Assembly (NCBI RefSeq): GCF_047948215.1
Contig: NC_134455.1
Location: 158,330,575 to 158,394,574 of the forward strand
Direction: 5' to 3'
Length of the DNA: 64,000 bases
From: Lycorma delicatula
Lineage: Eukaryota > Arthropoda > Insecta > Hemiptera > Fulgoridae
The position numbers and the translations under genes were made by a program. Below, in pieces: positions 32,700 to 46,150 of this stretch; position 1 is the first letter of the stretch, and each line of letters opens with the position of its first letter. The notes under the pieces are model-generated. The model was not told where the DNA came from. It searched no databases and saw only the letters and a program-made list of their open reading frames with translations.

Positions 32700-35600
32700 A
32701 TAGTTGTTAACTGTGGAGCAATCCCAAGGTTGACAACCTACGACAGTCAAGTATGGAAAGTCTTTTAAGGAAAAATCTGCCGTCAAGCAAAGACTTGAAA
32801 AGACTGCACTCAGATCCGGCGGGCAGTCACTTAAGAGATACAGATGAGTCGGAGCATCTGAACAAACCCAAAAAATTGAAATCACGACAAATAAACTACC
32901 TAGCAATCTACAACATTAATTCTTTAATAAAAGTTGGAAAACGCAAAATATTTATAGATACATTAAAAAACACAAAATATTAATAATGGGACTACAAGAA
33001 ATGAGAAACACTTCCCTGGAACCATTTGAATCACAAGGATTCAGAATATATAATGTATTTCCTGGTAAGAAATTCATGAAAGACTACTCTACCTTTGGGA
33101 CTGGATTCATAGTAGGCACCAAAATTCTAAACTCTGTTATCGACTTCAAAGTAATATCTCCCAGAATAGCCACACTCACAATAAAAACATCTAACAAAAT
33201 ATACACAATAGTAAATGGACACGCACCTACTAATGACAAAAACAATTAAGTAAAATCAAGACAAGTAGTGAACAAATTTTTGGAACTACTAGACCAAGCA
33301 ACTACTAACTTCAACAACAAACACATCAAGATACTGATAGAAGATTTCAATGCCTAACTAGGTAGAGAAAAGAAATACAGAGATTTGACAAGAGAATATA
33401 CAGCACATAAATGTACAAACAAATATGGAATGAAATTAATAGAATATTACAGAAACCACAGAATGATATCTGAATCTATAAACTTTTTACGAAAAACCTG
33501 GAAACACCCTGACTGGAAAAAAGGAGAATGGCAACCAGACCATGTATGCATAGACAAGAGCTTTCATAAACAGATACAGAATGTCAGAGTGCTAAAAGGC
33601 GAAGACACAGGATCAAACCACTACATGGTCAAAAAAAAAAATAATTTTCTCCCCACAAAAGAAAATACCAAACACCACTAAAAACAAAAAGAAATACAAT
33701 ACAGACACTCTAATAAATAACCAAAACTACCAAGAAGCAACCAAAAATATTAACGAAAAAGAATTAAACTAACAAAAAAACTAAAAGATTCAGCAACACA
33801 CACTGATCCAATCCAACCAAGAGCCAAGCACCGATGGTGGAATAAAGATTGTGACATTGCAGTAGAGAAATGACACTAAAGTTGGATCAAACACCAATGT
33901 GACCAATTAGAAGAGTCTCACTTAAATCTAACAAAACAAAGAAAAGAAACCCACAAAACAATAAGATATACCAAACGACAATTCCAAAAAGACCTCCTAA
34001 AACAAATCGAAACTGAAAGTGATAAAAATAATACAAAGAAATACTATAGAATGTTTAAAACATAAATACAAAAATATGTACCACCAACTCTAATCCTAAA
34101 AGATGAAGATGGTAAACCCTCACACGATAATAAACAAAATGCAGAAATTTAGCTAAATCGTTCAAAAACTACTAAATTGTGAAAACCCAAAGAACTCTTC
34201 CAAACTGACACAAACACACTTATCAAATCAAACCAAAACCAAATAAACCCACCTACACTAAAAGAACTAACCCAAGCATTAAAAGAAATGAAAAATCACA
34301 AAGCAAGCAGGGAAGACCAAACAGTGGTAGTACTTTGGAAATACTCCTCCAAGGGGACTAAACAGTCACTTGTAGAAAATCTCCAAAAATCTGGAAAGAA
34401 GAAAAATTACCTAAGCACTGGACTACTGCACTCATACACCCATTAGACAAGAAAGGAGACAAAATTAACCCCGAAAACTACAGAGGAATTTCACTATTAG
34501 ATTGCCCATATAAAATACTGTCAGGAATAAAACTGAATAAAACAAAAGATCAACTCGAAAATGAACTGGGAGAATATCAGGGGGGATTTAGACCGTGGAG
34601 AAGCTGTCCCGAACAAATAATCACTCTCAAATTAATAATGGATGTACACAAAATGAAACAAAGACAACTAATATCATTCTAATATCTAACTAATATCAAT
34701 CTAATATCATTCATAAGTTTCCAAAAAGCCTATGACAGTATTCATAGACCATCAATGCTGAAAAGGCTAAGAAACCTAGGATTAAACTCAAAACTAGTAA
34801 AAATGATAGAACTAATGTTAATTGACACATATTCCAAAAAAAATTCAGAGGAGAAATATCAGAACCATTCCTAATCAAAACAGGTTTAAAACAAGGATAT
34901 GGACTATTCCCACTGCTCTTCAACTGCATCCTAAAATATGTAATGAGAGAATGGTACAAAAAAGACCCACCACACATAACAACTGAAGCAAGGAAACGTG
35001 TAAACCATATCAAAGTAAACTGTCCAGGATTTGCAGATGACCTAGCGTTTCCAGCCAATAACATCACAGAAGCTAGAATGAATCCAACTTCATTGGAAGA
35101 ACTAGCAGGGAAAATAGGCCAAAGAATATCATATGAAAAGACTTGAATAATGGTCATAAATCCTCTGGTATTGAACCATGTAATCATAAACGGACACAAA
35201 GTCAAGCCAGTTGAACAATTTAAATATTTAGAAGAAAATATTACATGACTTAAAGGAAAAAGTAAACTGGAAAGAAAGAACACAAAAGCTCAATTATGCA
35301 CTAAATACCACCAAAACAACATACCGTATAACAAAAGATGCCTCTTAATCAGTACAAAACTGTAATCACACCTATAATATCATATGGAAGCGAAACATTC
35401 TTCAAACCAAGAGGTACATAAAGATGTAGAACCAGCTCTAGTCTACTTTAGAAAGAAAATAATCTCCTTCTTTGGACACATAATAAGAACAGAACAGAAC
35501 AGGCTCATCAGGAAACTGGTCGAGAAATACTGGAAAATGTCCAAAACACTGACCTGGATAACCAAAATTAAACAAGATATGCAAGAACTAGAAATCACAA

Positions 35601-35830
35601 TAGAAGATTTACAAAACAAAACTGACAATATAAAAATATTAAAAGAAGCAAGCTCCAGATTTAAAATTAAAGAAAAGAAAACAACACGAGGGTTTGTTCA
35701 GATGAACTCAGAAAAGCAAGATCTGACAGATTGAAGAAGAAATAGGAAGCAATCAAGAAGAAAAATAAAAAGAATAAACAAACCAGAGTTGACTTTAAAA
35801 GCATAAAAAAAAGAAACACTCATCAGACTT
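32700..35830 (+). pseudogene. Decayed RTE-like LINE of a second family
   Basis: The endonuclease lies at about 32753-33680: YNINSLIKVGKRKIFIDTLK, LQEMRNTSLEPFESQGFRI, FGTGFIVGTKILNSVIDF, YTIVNGHAPTN, an IEDFNA block and WQPDHVCIDKSF, ending GSNHYMV. The reverse transcriptase lies at about 34250-35280: LKELTQALKEMKNHKAS, GDKINPENYRGISLLDCPYK, GEYQGGFRPWRSCPEQII, FQKAYDSIHRPSMLKRL and FADDLAFPANN. A C-terminal VDI.RTE-like tail (FFGHIIRTEQNRLIRKL) lies at 35384-35734. Stops and frameshifts are dense. It is a different lineage from copies A-C, with a longer, A-rich 3' end near 35830. The 5' boundary is uncertain and could be as far left as 32570. Confidence 0.7.
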
Positions 35831-35839
35831 CTGCAAATA

Positions 35840-37917
35840 TTTATTGTTTATATCAATCATAATTTTATTGTTAGTGAACAGTATATAATGTTTTGTGTAC
35901 AAATTACTTATTAGTATTTTTAATGGCGTATGTTAATTTTATACCAAGTTCTATGAATTATCTGTAAGTCGCCATTTTCTAGAGTTCTGTTCCAAGGGAG
36001 AATAGAACTCCTACTCCAAGGGAGGGGGGTAATTTTGCTGATAAACAATGTTCAGAAAGTGCTTTTCAAAGTAAATAATGAACTACATAAATGGTCAAGA
36101 AACATGAACTTTAGTTCTTCAATTAACTCTTAGTTACAATCTGCTGAATAAACATACAGATGTGGAAAGCAACCAATCTTGTCTAATTACATTTTTCTCC
36201 TAGTTTTCATTATTATATTGAAAATAAAGTAATTTCATTAAATAAAATATTTAAGTCAATAACTCCCACCATGCCTTAAAGAACCACACAGCTCTCATAT
36301 TTTAATGAAAGTACTTGCATCTCTTGTATCAAGATAAATGAACCATACACTTACGTTAATTTAGAATAAAATATGTACACAAAAGTAGACTGCTTAAATG
36401 TTATTGTGAAAGTGAATGATGATCTACTTAATAATTTAAAGCAATGCCTAAATATTTTGAAAAAATATGCACAAAATAATTGGAATATTTATTAACACTG
36501 AAGCATACTTCAGAATGAAGTATGAATGATGTATAAAAATTCTTACTGTTTTTATGGAAATACAGGCACCATTTTCTTTCAGTTTGCAATGCAAAAACAC
36601 AAGATATTTTTGCAATATTGAACGAAACAATAAATAACAATAACATATTCCATGATTTTTTTCTTTCCAGAATGATTTTTTTTAAAAAACCAAAATAAAA
36701 AATAAAAAAAGATACTATTCATCAATTCTTTAAATTTTGACTTATGAAATTCAGCTACTTTAGAAAATTGTTTATTTGACGAAAATCTTTTAATAGTTTT
36801 TTATGTATGTTCATAATCATCAACAATTTTTTTAAAAACTTTATTATTTCTATATGTAGTATGAGCAGTGCATAAAATAAATATATCCGTATAGCCCATT
36901 CTCAAGAAATGTAAATGTTCTGATTAAAAATAAAAAGAATATCACTAAATGTAGTTAGTTAATTTCTAGTAAACAATAACAAAGGTTGTCAAAAAATGAA
37001 GAAACATTTATTATTACTCTTCAAAAATTGTTCGTTTAACTTTCCCCCAAGCAAATACTACCATGGCAGGGAAAACAGTCGAACTGAGAATCTATTTTTT
37101 TATATTTTTTAAAAATATTTTAAACGAATGGTATAAGAAAAATGGGTTAAATAAAAGAGAAAAGACCCACTTACGAAAACTACTTATCGTCCCAGTAGTT
37201 CAAGAAAAAAAAATTAAGTAAAAAATAATATATATGTATATATACCCACACGCGCACCCAACCTTGCATCATATTATACGTAAGTACGCCGTATGCCGCC
37301 AATATTTTTACACAGATAATCAGAATTTTTTAAAACATTACCGATCACACTAAGAGAAAAATAAGAAGTAACAAACTTTAATACAAAATAACTCCACATA
37401 GTAATTAAATAATAAACTTTACGAAATATTGAGCAGTTTAACTGTACAAATTACTTTAAATAACCCCAGATTGACATCAACAGCAAACACAAAAAAATAT
37501 TTCACAAAATTAAAAAAAATTGAAACAATCTTCTAACAATGAGGAAAAATCTATATAACGGTAGCGCCTATTGTAACGGATAAGAAAAATAATACATTTT
37601 AAATAAAAGCATTTAACAGGTTTTACGAAATGTTTTAAAAAACATTTTAATGGGATAAAGGTTTTTACCATTTTATGAAAAACCATTATATACGCATAAA
37701 ACAAAGGAAACGAAATTTAATAAAATATTATTTATACATAAATAATATTTTAATATTAATATTATATTTTTTAAATAATAATATTTAAATTTATACCGAA
37801 GAATAGACTTAGAGCATTTCAACGTGTAGAACATGTTCCTGGTTACTCTTGTTAGCTGTACCCTGTCTATTTCATGGATGAAATTGGTAATGTTTGTTTT
37901 CAATTTTTTTAATTATG
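35840..37917. other. No gene recognised; short AT and CA repeats
   Basis: AT-rich, with a (TA)n stretch near 37228-37245 followed by a cacacgcgcaccc segment, and an AT palindrome-rich patch near 37735-37800. Exon-like splice signals near 36540-36620 were too weak to call. Confidence 0.35.
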
Positions 37918-38620
37918 TGGATTGCTCCTATAAACAATTTCTTTTAAATAAAACCATTGAAAAAAGTTTGGACTAGTTAGATCAGGGGATCTTAGTGGCC
38001 ACAATCCTTAACAATTATTCTTCCAGTGATAAATCCTGTAGCATCTCCATTGTAGAAAAACTATATGGCAAGTGGTTCTGTCCTATTGCAGTATGACCAG
38101 CAGTCACACTCACCCTCTTGCAGTAAAACTATGAACTGTTGGATAATTTATTGATAGATGACAGCATCCAGTTTTTTTTTCAAAAAACAAGGGTACTATT
38201 ATTTTTCACCTTGAAACCGCATACTTATTTTTGCTTATTTTTGTGGGTGTAAAGGAAATTCAAAGAAAATATGTAGGTTTTCAGTACCCAAGTCTGTAAT
38301 TTCTGACTATTAACATACACACTAAAATGAAACCACACTTCATCTGTGAAAAACACTTGATCTAAAATGCCTATGTTGCCTCTAATGAAGTTCTTGAACC
38401 ATTGACAGTAGTGAACTCTTTTATCATAATTAACATTCAGTTAGCTCATGTAAAACCTGGATTTGATATAACATTTCAGCATTCTCTTCACTGCAATGTG
38501 GGCTGAATATAGTGAAAATGATCTTTTCCTGGCTTAGTCTGCAAAAATTTATGATAAGATCTTGTAACTGCTGCTTTAATCTCCTGTGTGACCTGCATCG
38601 GGCATATTTCTGGTCTGACA
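37918..38620 (-). pseudogene. Tc1/mariner-type (DDE_3) transposase relic
   Basis: Reading from about 38450 leftward: YCQWFKNFIRGNIG, LDQVFFTDEVWFHFSVYVNS (first catalytic Asp with the FTDE..FH...VN wording) and, at the far end, LWPPRSPDLTS-like then PNFFQWFYLKEIVYR (third acidic region, with D replaced by N in PNFF). The middle Asp region is decayed. The wording is closer to the DD41D-type mariner at 10612 than to the DD34D one, but it is a separate lineage. No terminal repeats were found. Confidence 0.6.
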
Positions 38621-39034
38621 CCTAACCTGTTTCATGAAGTTTTTTAAATAACTTATGAATAACACTTTTCACTGGTGCTTCCTTTTCAAATTTTCCAAAT
38701 AACTAAATTTATTAAAAAATAACTAATTTTATTAAATGTAAGCGCATTCCTTTTAATAATCCTAAATAAAACTAAAATTAATCAATAGCCTACTAAATTA
38801 AATAAAATTATCAAATTGGACACAAATAACAGTTTAAATGAAAATTATTTTAATTTTATTTATGTAATTTCATAAACATACTTTTATAATTTTTAATACA
38901 CATACTTTTAACTAAATCATCCGTAAATTCCTCCCATACAAATCATACGCAGCACACCAATCTTTAACATTTTTAATAGCTTACTGTTTTATTATTTCTT
39001 AGTTTGTCACAACTGAAACAAAAAATGTTCCATG

Positions 39035-39402
39035 TTCTACTATTACCCAAAAAGAACCTGTGCATACCCTCTTTTCTTTGAGGGCCATATTTTAACAAGA
39101 GCTAAGCATATATAATTTAAAAAATCATACTTATAAATGATTATCATTTATATAATCCTTATCCACTAAATTAATAGACAATGGTAATAAAGAGTATTGA
39201 AATTTACCTTCTCTTAACTTCCACTATTACCCAAAAAGAACCTGTGCATACCCTCTTTTCTTTGAGGGCCATATTTTAACAAGAGCTAAGCATATATAAT
39301 TTAAAAAATCATACTTATAAATGATTATCATTTATATAATCCTTATCCACTAAATTAATAGACAATGGTAATAAAGAGTATTGAAATTTACCTCTCTCAT
39401 TC
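39035..39402. repeat. Near-perfect tandem duplication, 184-bp unit
   Basis: The segment from about 39035 (ttctactattacccaaaaag) repeats with an offset of 184 bases from about 39219 (ttccactattacccaaaaag), almost without mismatch through gtattgaaatttacct. The high identity means a recent event or an assembly duplication. It adjoins the broken 3' side of RTE copy B. Confidence 0.9.
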
Positions 39403-39458
39403 TTTGTTATTGCACAGTTTTGTCTCGATTCTTGCTGAAAATTTCCGCATATGTCCAA

Positions 39459-42015
39459 GGCCGTTAATTGTTCCTTCTAAATCCTTTTTACCCTCAGCTA
39501 GAATCACTATATCATCAGCAAATCGTAGCATCTTTATCTTTTCACCTTGTACTGTTACTCCGGATCTAAATTGTTCTTTAACATCATTAACTGCTAGTTC
39601 TATGTAAAGATTAAAAAGTAACGGGGATAGGGAACATCCTTATCGGACTCCCTTTCTTATAACGGCTTCTTTCTTATGTTCTTCAATTATTACTGTTGCT
39701 GTTTGGTTCCTGCAAATGTTAGCAATTGTTCTCCTATCTCTGTATTTGAAGCCTAATTTTTTAAAATGCTGAATATTTTATTCTAGTCTATGTTGTCAAA
39801 TGCCTTTTCTAAGTCTATAAATGCCAAGTATGTTGGTTTGTTTTTCTTTAATCTTCCTTTTACTATTAATCTAACCCCTAAAATTGCTTCCCTTGTTCCT
39901 ATACTTTTCCTGAAACCAAACTGGTCTTCTCCTATCACTTCTTACATTCTCATCTCAATTCTTCTGTACAGAATTCTAGTTAAGATTTTTGATGCATGAC
40001 TATTTAAGCTAATTGTTCTGTATTCTTCACATTTATCTGCTCCTGCTTTCTTTGGTATCACGACTATAACTCTTTGTTATAGTGAAGTCTGAAGTAGAGT
40101 GAAGTCTGAAGAGTCAGACTTCACTCTTTGTGAAGTCTGACGGAATATCCCCTTTTTTGTAAATATTACTCACCAATTTGTATAATCTATCTATCACTTC
40201 CTCACCTGCACTGCGTAGTAATTCTGCAGATATTCCGTCTGTTCCAGGTGCCTTTCTGTCATTCAAATCTTTTAATGCTCTCTTAAATTTAGATCTCAGT
40301 ATTGGTTTTCCCCTTTCACCATGTTCTACTTCCTCTTCTTCCTGTATAACGGAATTTTCTAATTCATTTCCTCTGTATAACTCTTCAATATATTCCAACC
40401 ACCTATCAATTTTTCCTTTCGGATTATAAATCAGTGTACCATCTTTGTTTAACACATTATTAGATTTTAATTTATGTATCCCAAAATTTTCCTTAACTTT
40501 CCTGTATGATCCATCTATTTTACCAATGTTTATTTCTTTTCCCACTTCTGAACAATTTTTTTAATCTAATCCACTCTTTTTTCGCTAGTTTTCACTTCCT
40601 GTTTTTAGTATTTCTCAATTGATAGTTCCTTTTACTTTCTTCATCACTAACATTCTTATATTTTCTACGTTCATCCATCAGCTGCAATATATCCTCTGAA
40701 ATCCAAGGCTTTCTACCAGTTCTCTGTTCCAACTAAGTTAACTTCTGCTGATTTAAGAATTTCCTTTTTAGCATTCACCCATTTAAGGTAGAAAATGTTC
40801 TTCTACATTTTCTACCTTACCTTTTTTATCAGACCTCTTGTGATGTTCTCCTCAAAACTCTTCTTTACCTCCTCTTCCTCAAGCTTCTCTAAATTCCACC
40901 AGTTCATCTGACACCTTTTCTTCATGATTTTAAACCTCAATGTACATTTCATTATCACTAAATTATAGTTGCTATCAATGTTTGTTCCAGGGTAAGCTTT
41001 GCAATTGATGAGGATTTCTAAATCTTTGCTTAACTATGATATAATCTATTTGATACCTTACAGTATCACCCTTACAGTTTTCCACGTGTATATTCTTCTA
41101 TTATGATTTTTAAACTGGGTGTTAAGCTCTATAAGTCGGTCCCCTCTTTCATTCCTTTTGCCCAGCCTGAATTCACCCACTAAATTTTCTTATTGCTGTT
41201 TCCAATGCTTTCATTCCAATATCTAACTATTATTAAGTTTTCATCCCCTTTTACGTGTTTAATTGCTTTGTCAATTTCTTCATATACACACTGTACCTCA
41301 TCTCATCATCATGGGCACTTTTAGGTATATAGACATTAACAATCATTGTCAGTTTAGGTTTTGATTTTATCCTTATTACAATGATTCTATTGCTATACAT
41401 TTTGAAATACTCTACTCTCTCTCTGCCTGCCCATTATTTAAAGCTGAGTTAATTATTCTAAAATCACCTAACCAAAAGTCATTTTCCTCTTCCCACCAAA
41501 CCTCTTTAATTCCCACTACATCTACATTTATGCTATCCATTTCCCTCTTTAAATTTTCTAACCTAGCAACCTTTTTTAGTCTTCTAACATTCCACGCTCC
41601 AACTTTTAGAATGTTATTTTTTAATTTTCTGGTGACCCCTTCCTTAGTCCCCACCCGGATATCCGAATGGGGGACTAGTTTACCTCTGGAATATTTTACC
41701 AAGGAAGGCCATCTCCATCTTTGATATATGAAAATACAGCTACATTTTCTTGGAAAAAAGGCAGCTCTAGTTTTCCATTGCTTTCAGCTGCGCAGTACTC
41801 AGAAGATTGAGTAATGTTGATATGGCCATTTAAGTCATCCTGACTTATGCCCTTAACAACTACTGAAAGAGCTGCTGCTCTATTTCAGGAATCTTTCCTT
41901 AGTCTAGCTCTCAACACATACCTCTCAGATATGGTTGTACCTTCAGTCCAGCTACTCTGTATCACTGAGCACTCAAGTCCCCTCACCATCGGCAAGGTCC
42001 CATGATTCATAGAGG
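39459..42015 (-). pseudogene. RTE-like LINE, copy B, older, missing its 3' third
   Basis: It aligns with copy A from the shared 5' end (agaggt boundary at 42015, tcatgattcatagagg on the plus strand) to about 39459, where similarity stops abruptly after the FADD region. Fragments include GAWNVRRLKKVARLENLKRE (41700-41500), SNNVLNKDGTLIYNPKGKID and RKAPGTDGISAELLRSAGEE (40545-40114), and the catalytic region at about 39790. It carries many more indels than copies A and C, so it is older. Loss of the 3' end is not explained by normal 5' truncation and implies a later deletion or rearrangement. Confidence 0.8.
40096..40127. repeat. 14-bp perfect inverted repeat created inside RTE copy B
   Basis: The arms agagtgaagtctga and tcagacttcactct surround agag. 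Flanking direct copies of gtgaagtctga lie at about 40082 and 40130. Copies A and C have a single such motif here, so the structure arose by local duplication and inversion. Confidence 0.85.
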
Positions 42016-43518
42016 TAGTAAAAACTTATTAAAACAAATAACTTATTAAAAACAAATTTACCCATTTATATTGTATCTTACAATAGCCACTGAAAGACAG
42101 TGATGGAATTAAAATAATCTCTAGGTAATTAAATTTACGGCTGCCTTGATCCATTTGCACCAATTACCATTTTTATTTCTCGCCTAAAGACTTAAATCTT
42201 TGAAGTTTTTCACTGGCTTATAAATTATCTGCAAGTGCCTATTTACTATATCTATTTTAACATTTCTTGCGAAGCAAGAAATATCAGCAAATAAGAGGAC
42301 CCTTATAACTGTTATAAATTCTCACTCCCTCCCCAAGATATTGGTTAAATCGTTATAATGAAAAAATAATGAGACTGTATGGACAGCCTTGTTTAGCATG
42401 TTGTATGTATTGAAATCATATGATAATCCCACCTTACACCAACTTGCGATACATGTTTTCATAATTTGTCATTAAAAGTTTCATTGATTTTTCAGATAGA
42501 CCCTTTCTACATAATTTGTAAAAGTGTTTATGTCTATCAATAGTTTAAGTTAAACTTAAGATTTCAGGGATTTTTTTTTGTCCTTGTATGCTCTTAATAA
42601 TATAATGGTACTTTAAAATCTATAAAAAATAATTTTCATTGCATTTTGTTTTCAATTATATTATCAAAATTAATTAAATTACAAAAATATCATTGGTTTA
42701 ATAACTTTTTCTGAAGCGATGCAGAAAGATTTTTATTTAAAATCCAATTTTTTCTTTATTTCTGTATTTCGTTATTTCTTTTTTTCTTTTACTTATTTGA
42801 CAAACTTCTTCTCAATATCTTGCTTATTGCATCCATAATGGAAATTCAATTAGATATAATCTCTAACCACAACATCCTCTTCCTTATCTTGGATAATTGA
42901 TTTTATTTCACAACAATCTACATTTCTTTTAAAAATCTTAGTCAATAAATTAAAATATTGTGTTTCTTTATAAATTTTTTTTTAGAGTTCTATCCATTCC
43001 TGATGCTGGTAACAATTGGTTTTGTGCAAGATCACTCACAATTCACTTGGAATAAATAATGCTTCATCAGTATAGCAAAGTTGCATGTTATAATTTTTTA
43101 AAGTACCCAACCAATTTCTGTATTAATTTTAAATCTATTGCTTTTGATAACATTAACAGACTCCCAAAAATTCTTTGAATCCTTATAACACCTTTGAAAC
43201 ATCAGATAATATTATTAAAGAACCCTGATTTCTTTTGTTTATATAAAGTTGTATAATCTATCAAAAATATAAATACATTCACTAGAAATCTGAATTAAGT
43301 TTTCCCATAAATATTTAAGAAAATAAGAACTTATCATCAAGCCATCATGCACTGCTTAGCAAACCTTAATCTGGTTTATTTTTTTTAATTTTTTTAGCTT
43401 TACTCCTTTATTCCTTATGATAACATAAATAAAAATAACCTAATACAATAAAATATTTATTGCATATATTAACATAAACCCAACAGAGGCTCACAGTTCA
43501 TTAATTCAATTCATTGAA
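42016..43518. other. No gene recognised
   Basis: AT-rich with no family I can name. A minus-strand patch near 42900-43100 (NYNMQLCYTDEALFIPSE-like) faintly recalls a transposase catalytic Asp motif but is too short to call. Confidence 0.3.
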
Positions 43519-43680
43519 GTTCATCAAAGTATATATATATATCGCCTATGACACTCCCGGTAATGTAAGGATTCCAAAGCGGGAACATACATCTAAATCG
43601 GTTTGGTCGTTGAGCTGCTACAGTGGAACAAACATACATAAACAAACAAACATACCCAAAAAACGTTACACTTCTTTTTG
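43519..43680. repeat. Probable retroelement 3' tail
   Basis: A short (TA)n run is followed by a conserved-looking stretch (aaatcggtttggtcgttgag, then aaacatacataaacaaacaa) of the kind found at the 3' ends of RTE-type LINEs and their SINEs. No coding part adjoins it. Confidence 0.35.
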
Positions 43681-44639
43681 GGTAGTAGTGTAAAAATAGA
43701 TGTGCTTAAAGTTTTTTTATTAATTATTTAAACACAAGCTTGTAAAATAATGTTAAGGTAAATACATTAAATTATAAAAAATTAGTTTATCACAATTCAG
43801 AAGCCACTATTCAAAATTATTTTAAGCACATATTCATGTTCACATGAACAGGATGCAGAGAAATAATTTTTTTTTTTTTATTCATTTGTTTTAAATATAT
43901 TACATTATGTATATATGTTTTCAAATATATATGACTTCCCTTCATACATCTCTCAAATAAAAAAATTAAACAACAGAAAAGGGGTGAGATAAGTTAAAAA
44001 AAAAAATTCAAAAATTTGTAACAACTGTTCAGGATGTAAGAAAGAAACAGCATTGTCTCTGCATTGAAAAATATTTATTCGGTTCAGTAAAGACTACACC
44101 CATGATAAACATGCATAATGATTCTCAAGTTTAGTATTTCAGGTAATTCCCTCATTATTTGTTATCAGTATTCCTTTTTTCAACGTTTTGATGAATACAA
44201 GATTTGTAATACAAATAATATTTTAACGATGGTTCAATTTTATCTAGTTAAATTTTTTTTTAATTGTACAATTTTTTGCTGTAATTATGCCTTTTTTTTA
44301 ATAAGAATTACGTTAATTATTGAATCATATTGAAAAAAAAATTAATTCCAAAATAACTATATTGCAAAATTGATTTTTGGCTTATACTCAAGCATGGAAA
44401 AGTTTCTACAATAATGTGTTGCTTATATATAGAATTTTATATTATCTCTATATATTCTCCATTATTTTAATTGCCTGCTAAGGTACTCAAACAGGTTGGT
44501 TTGGCCTAGAAAAAGGAGTAAGATAACCTTAACATATGATCAAAAATGTTCTACACGAATATGAAGGAATCAGTGTAGGAGCAAGGAGAATGATTTTGTG
44601 GTTATAAATGATTTTTTTTTCTTTTAAGTATAATATATG
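43681..44639. other. No gene recognised
   Basis: AT-rich sequence with homopolymer runs and no visible coding similarity. Confidence 0.35.
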
Positions 44640-45147
44640 AGGCAGATTTCATAATTAAAAGATAATGTACTAGAATATTTAATGAAAATGAATGTAAGGA
44701 AAATTAAAATAATGAGAATAGAAGAAAATAAATCAATAACTCTATGCTCAAAAGAAGGAAGAATAGGACAGACAAGTAAAAACAGAATTCATATTTAAAA
44801 TAGTGTAGAAAATTGGTTAGGTGAAAATGAACAAAATATTAGTGTAGCAATGGCTGAGGAAGTCTTTAATAGAAAATAATTATTATATAGCAAAGTAGAG
44901 TTAAACTTGAAGAAACAGCATCTTGCGAAGTGGTATATTTGGAATGTAGTTCTGTTTAGATGAAGAAACATTGTCATATTTATAAAAAAAAATGCTGGAA
45001 GCATTTAAAATATGGATGTGAAGGAGATTGGAGAATGTTATGAACAGAGAGAGTGAAAAATGGAAGCTGTAATGAGTTGAGTTAACAAGAACAATAGTTA
45101 CACAATAAAATATTATTCATAACAAGCACATAAGAACAAGAATAGAA

Positions 45148-45242
45148 GTTACATAGACTGTGCCAAGAATGTAAAGTGGAATACCTCCATGGATAATAAA
45201 AGGAAGTATTTATCATTTATCGAGAAGGACCAAGGGGAAACG
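45148..45242 (+). repeat. About 95-bp module, copy 1
   Basis: The stretch from tagactgtgccaagaatgta to gaaggaccaaggggaaac matches 47122-47222 at roughly 90 percent by eye. It interrupts the LINE protein similarity, so it may be a small mobile or copied unit. Confidence 0.65.
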
Positions 45243-45588
45243 GTAAATTATTGATATCTCAATAACTCAGAATAAAAAAGCTAACTGGCTGCAATACATC
45301 ATGAGAAGAAAAGTATTAATTAAAGCGATGCTAGAAGGTGCAACAAAGAAAAGCTTCTTTTTTTTAAGATATGAAGGAACCCCATTTACAGGCATCTGAG
45401 CAGTGTCGGGCTCACTAACATGTTCCACAAGATGTTATTAAATGCATATGTGTTCCTGCGCACTACCGACCAAACCTCCACCCCTGGCTACCTCCTACCA
45501 TACCTGGTGTGCATTAATTCAGGAAAGGGCAAATATACCCTACAAAGAAAGGCTGGAAATTAGCAAAGATTCTAGAAATCTAAACGAT

Positions 45589-45857
45589 TGCCCACCAGGC
45601 TAGTCTAGTGGTTAACTTGTCATCGTAAACAGCTGATTTTGAAGTTGAGAATTCTAAGGTTCAAATCCTAGTAAAGGCAGTTACTTTTTATACAGATTTG
45701 AATACTAGATCATGGATACTGGTGTGCTTTGGTGGTTAGGTTTTTAATTAACCTTAATTTAAGACTGCACAAGACTAGACTTCATTCACATTCATAAATA
45801 TCATCCTCTGAAGTAATACCTTGCGGTGGTTCTGGAGGCTAAACAGAAAAAAAAGAA
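45589..45857 (+). repeat. tRNA-derived SINE, copy 4 (full length)
   Basis: The head is aggctagtctagtggttaac, the box B region ggttcaaatcctagtaaagg lies at about 45659, the middle is gatcatggatactggtgtgc, and the tail is catcctctgaagtaatacct with ggaggctaaacagaaaa. It is inserted in the LINE remnant. Confidence 0.8.
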
Positions 45858-46150
45858 GTCAAACTAAAAGGAAATGGGAGGTAGCAAGATAATAAAATTT
45901 TAATTGGGAATAGAAAATAGACGGACATGGTGCATGGGACTTGTCTAAGTGCAGATAACCCTATGATGATGATGATTATGAAACAAGACAACTGTTTACA
46001 TGTAACTCAGTGCAATACTTTGGATTACAAGAAAGCCCCTTTACACTTCTATTGCAGTTTCTAATAAATTCAATGAACCATTTAAAATATTTTCCTATCA
46101 TTTTGTTTAAAAAAAAATGAAAGATTTTCTTTTACAAAAATAAATGTTAT

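Larger units (their letters stand above)
44640..45980 (+). pseudogene. C-terminal part of another RTE-like LINE, carrying a SINE
   Basis: The plus-strand frames read AEEVFNRK, LLYSKVELNLKKQHLAKWYI, WNVVLF, then a decayed LEAFEMW-like stretch, and after about 45250 NKKANWLQYIMRRKVLIKAM with LEG. These match the post-active-site region of RTE-type reverse transcriptases (A..AF..KK.LL.SK.LN...RK...K.YIWSV.LYG.ETWT; W.GH.LR...L....LEG). After the SINE (45589-45857) a final piece resembling the C-terminal WRT/TCL end (about 45900-45960) is followed by gatgatgatgatt, a short repeat tail like those of some LINE 3' ends. About 95 bp at 45148-45242 look inserted. Confidence 0.55.

Noticed and set aside
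36428..36646. Possible host exon on the minus strand (ALQTERKWCLYFHKN before a gtaag donor)
   Set aside because: The acceptor is weak, the open stretch is only about 20 codons, and no family match was found.
37228..37260. Short TA/CACACGCG repeat as a regulatory site
   Set aside because: It is simple low-complexity sequence with nothing to indicate function.
42900..43110. Faint transposase-like motif (YTDEALFIPSE) on the minus strand
   Set aside because: It is a single short motif without neighbouring blocks, within chance in this AT-rich DNA.
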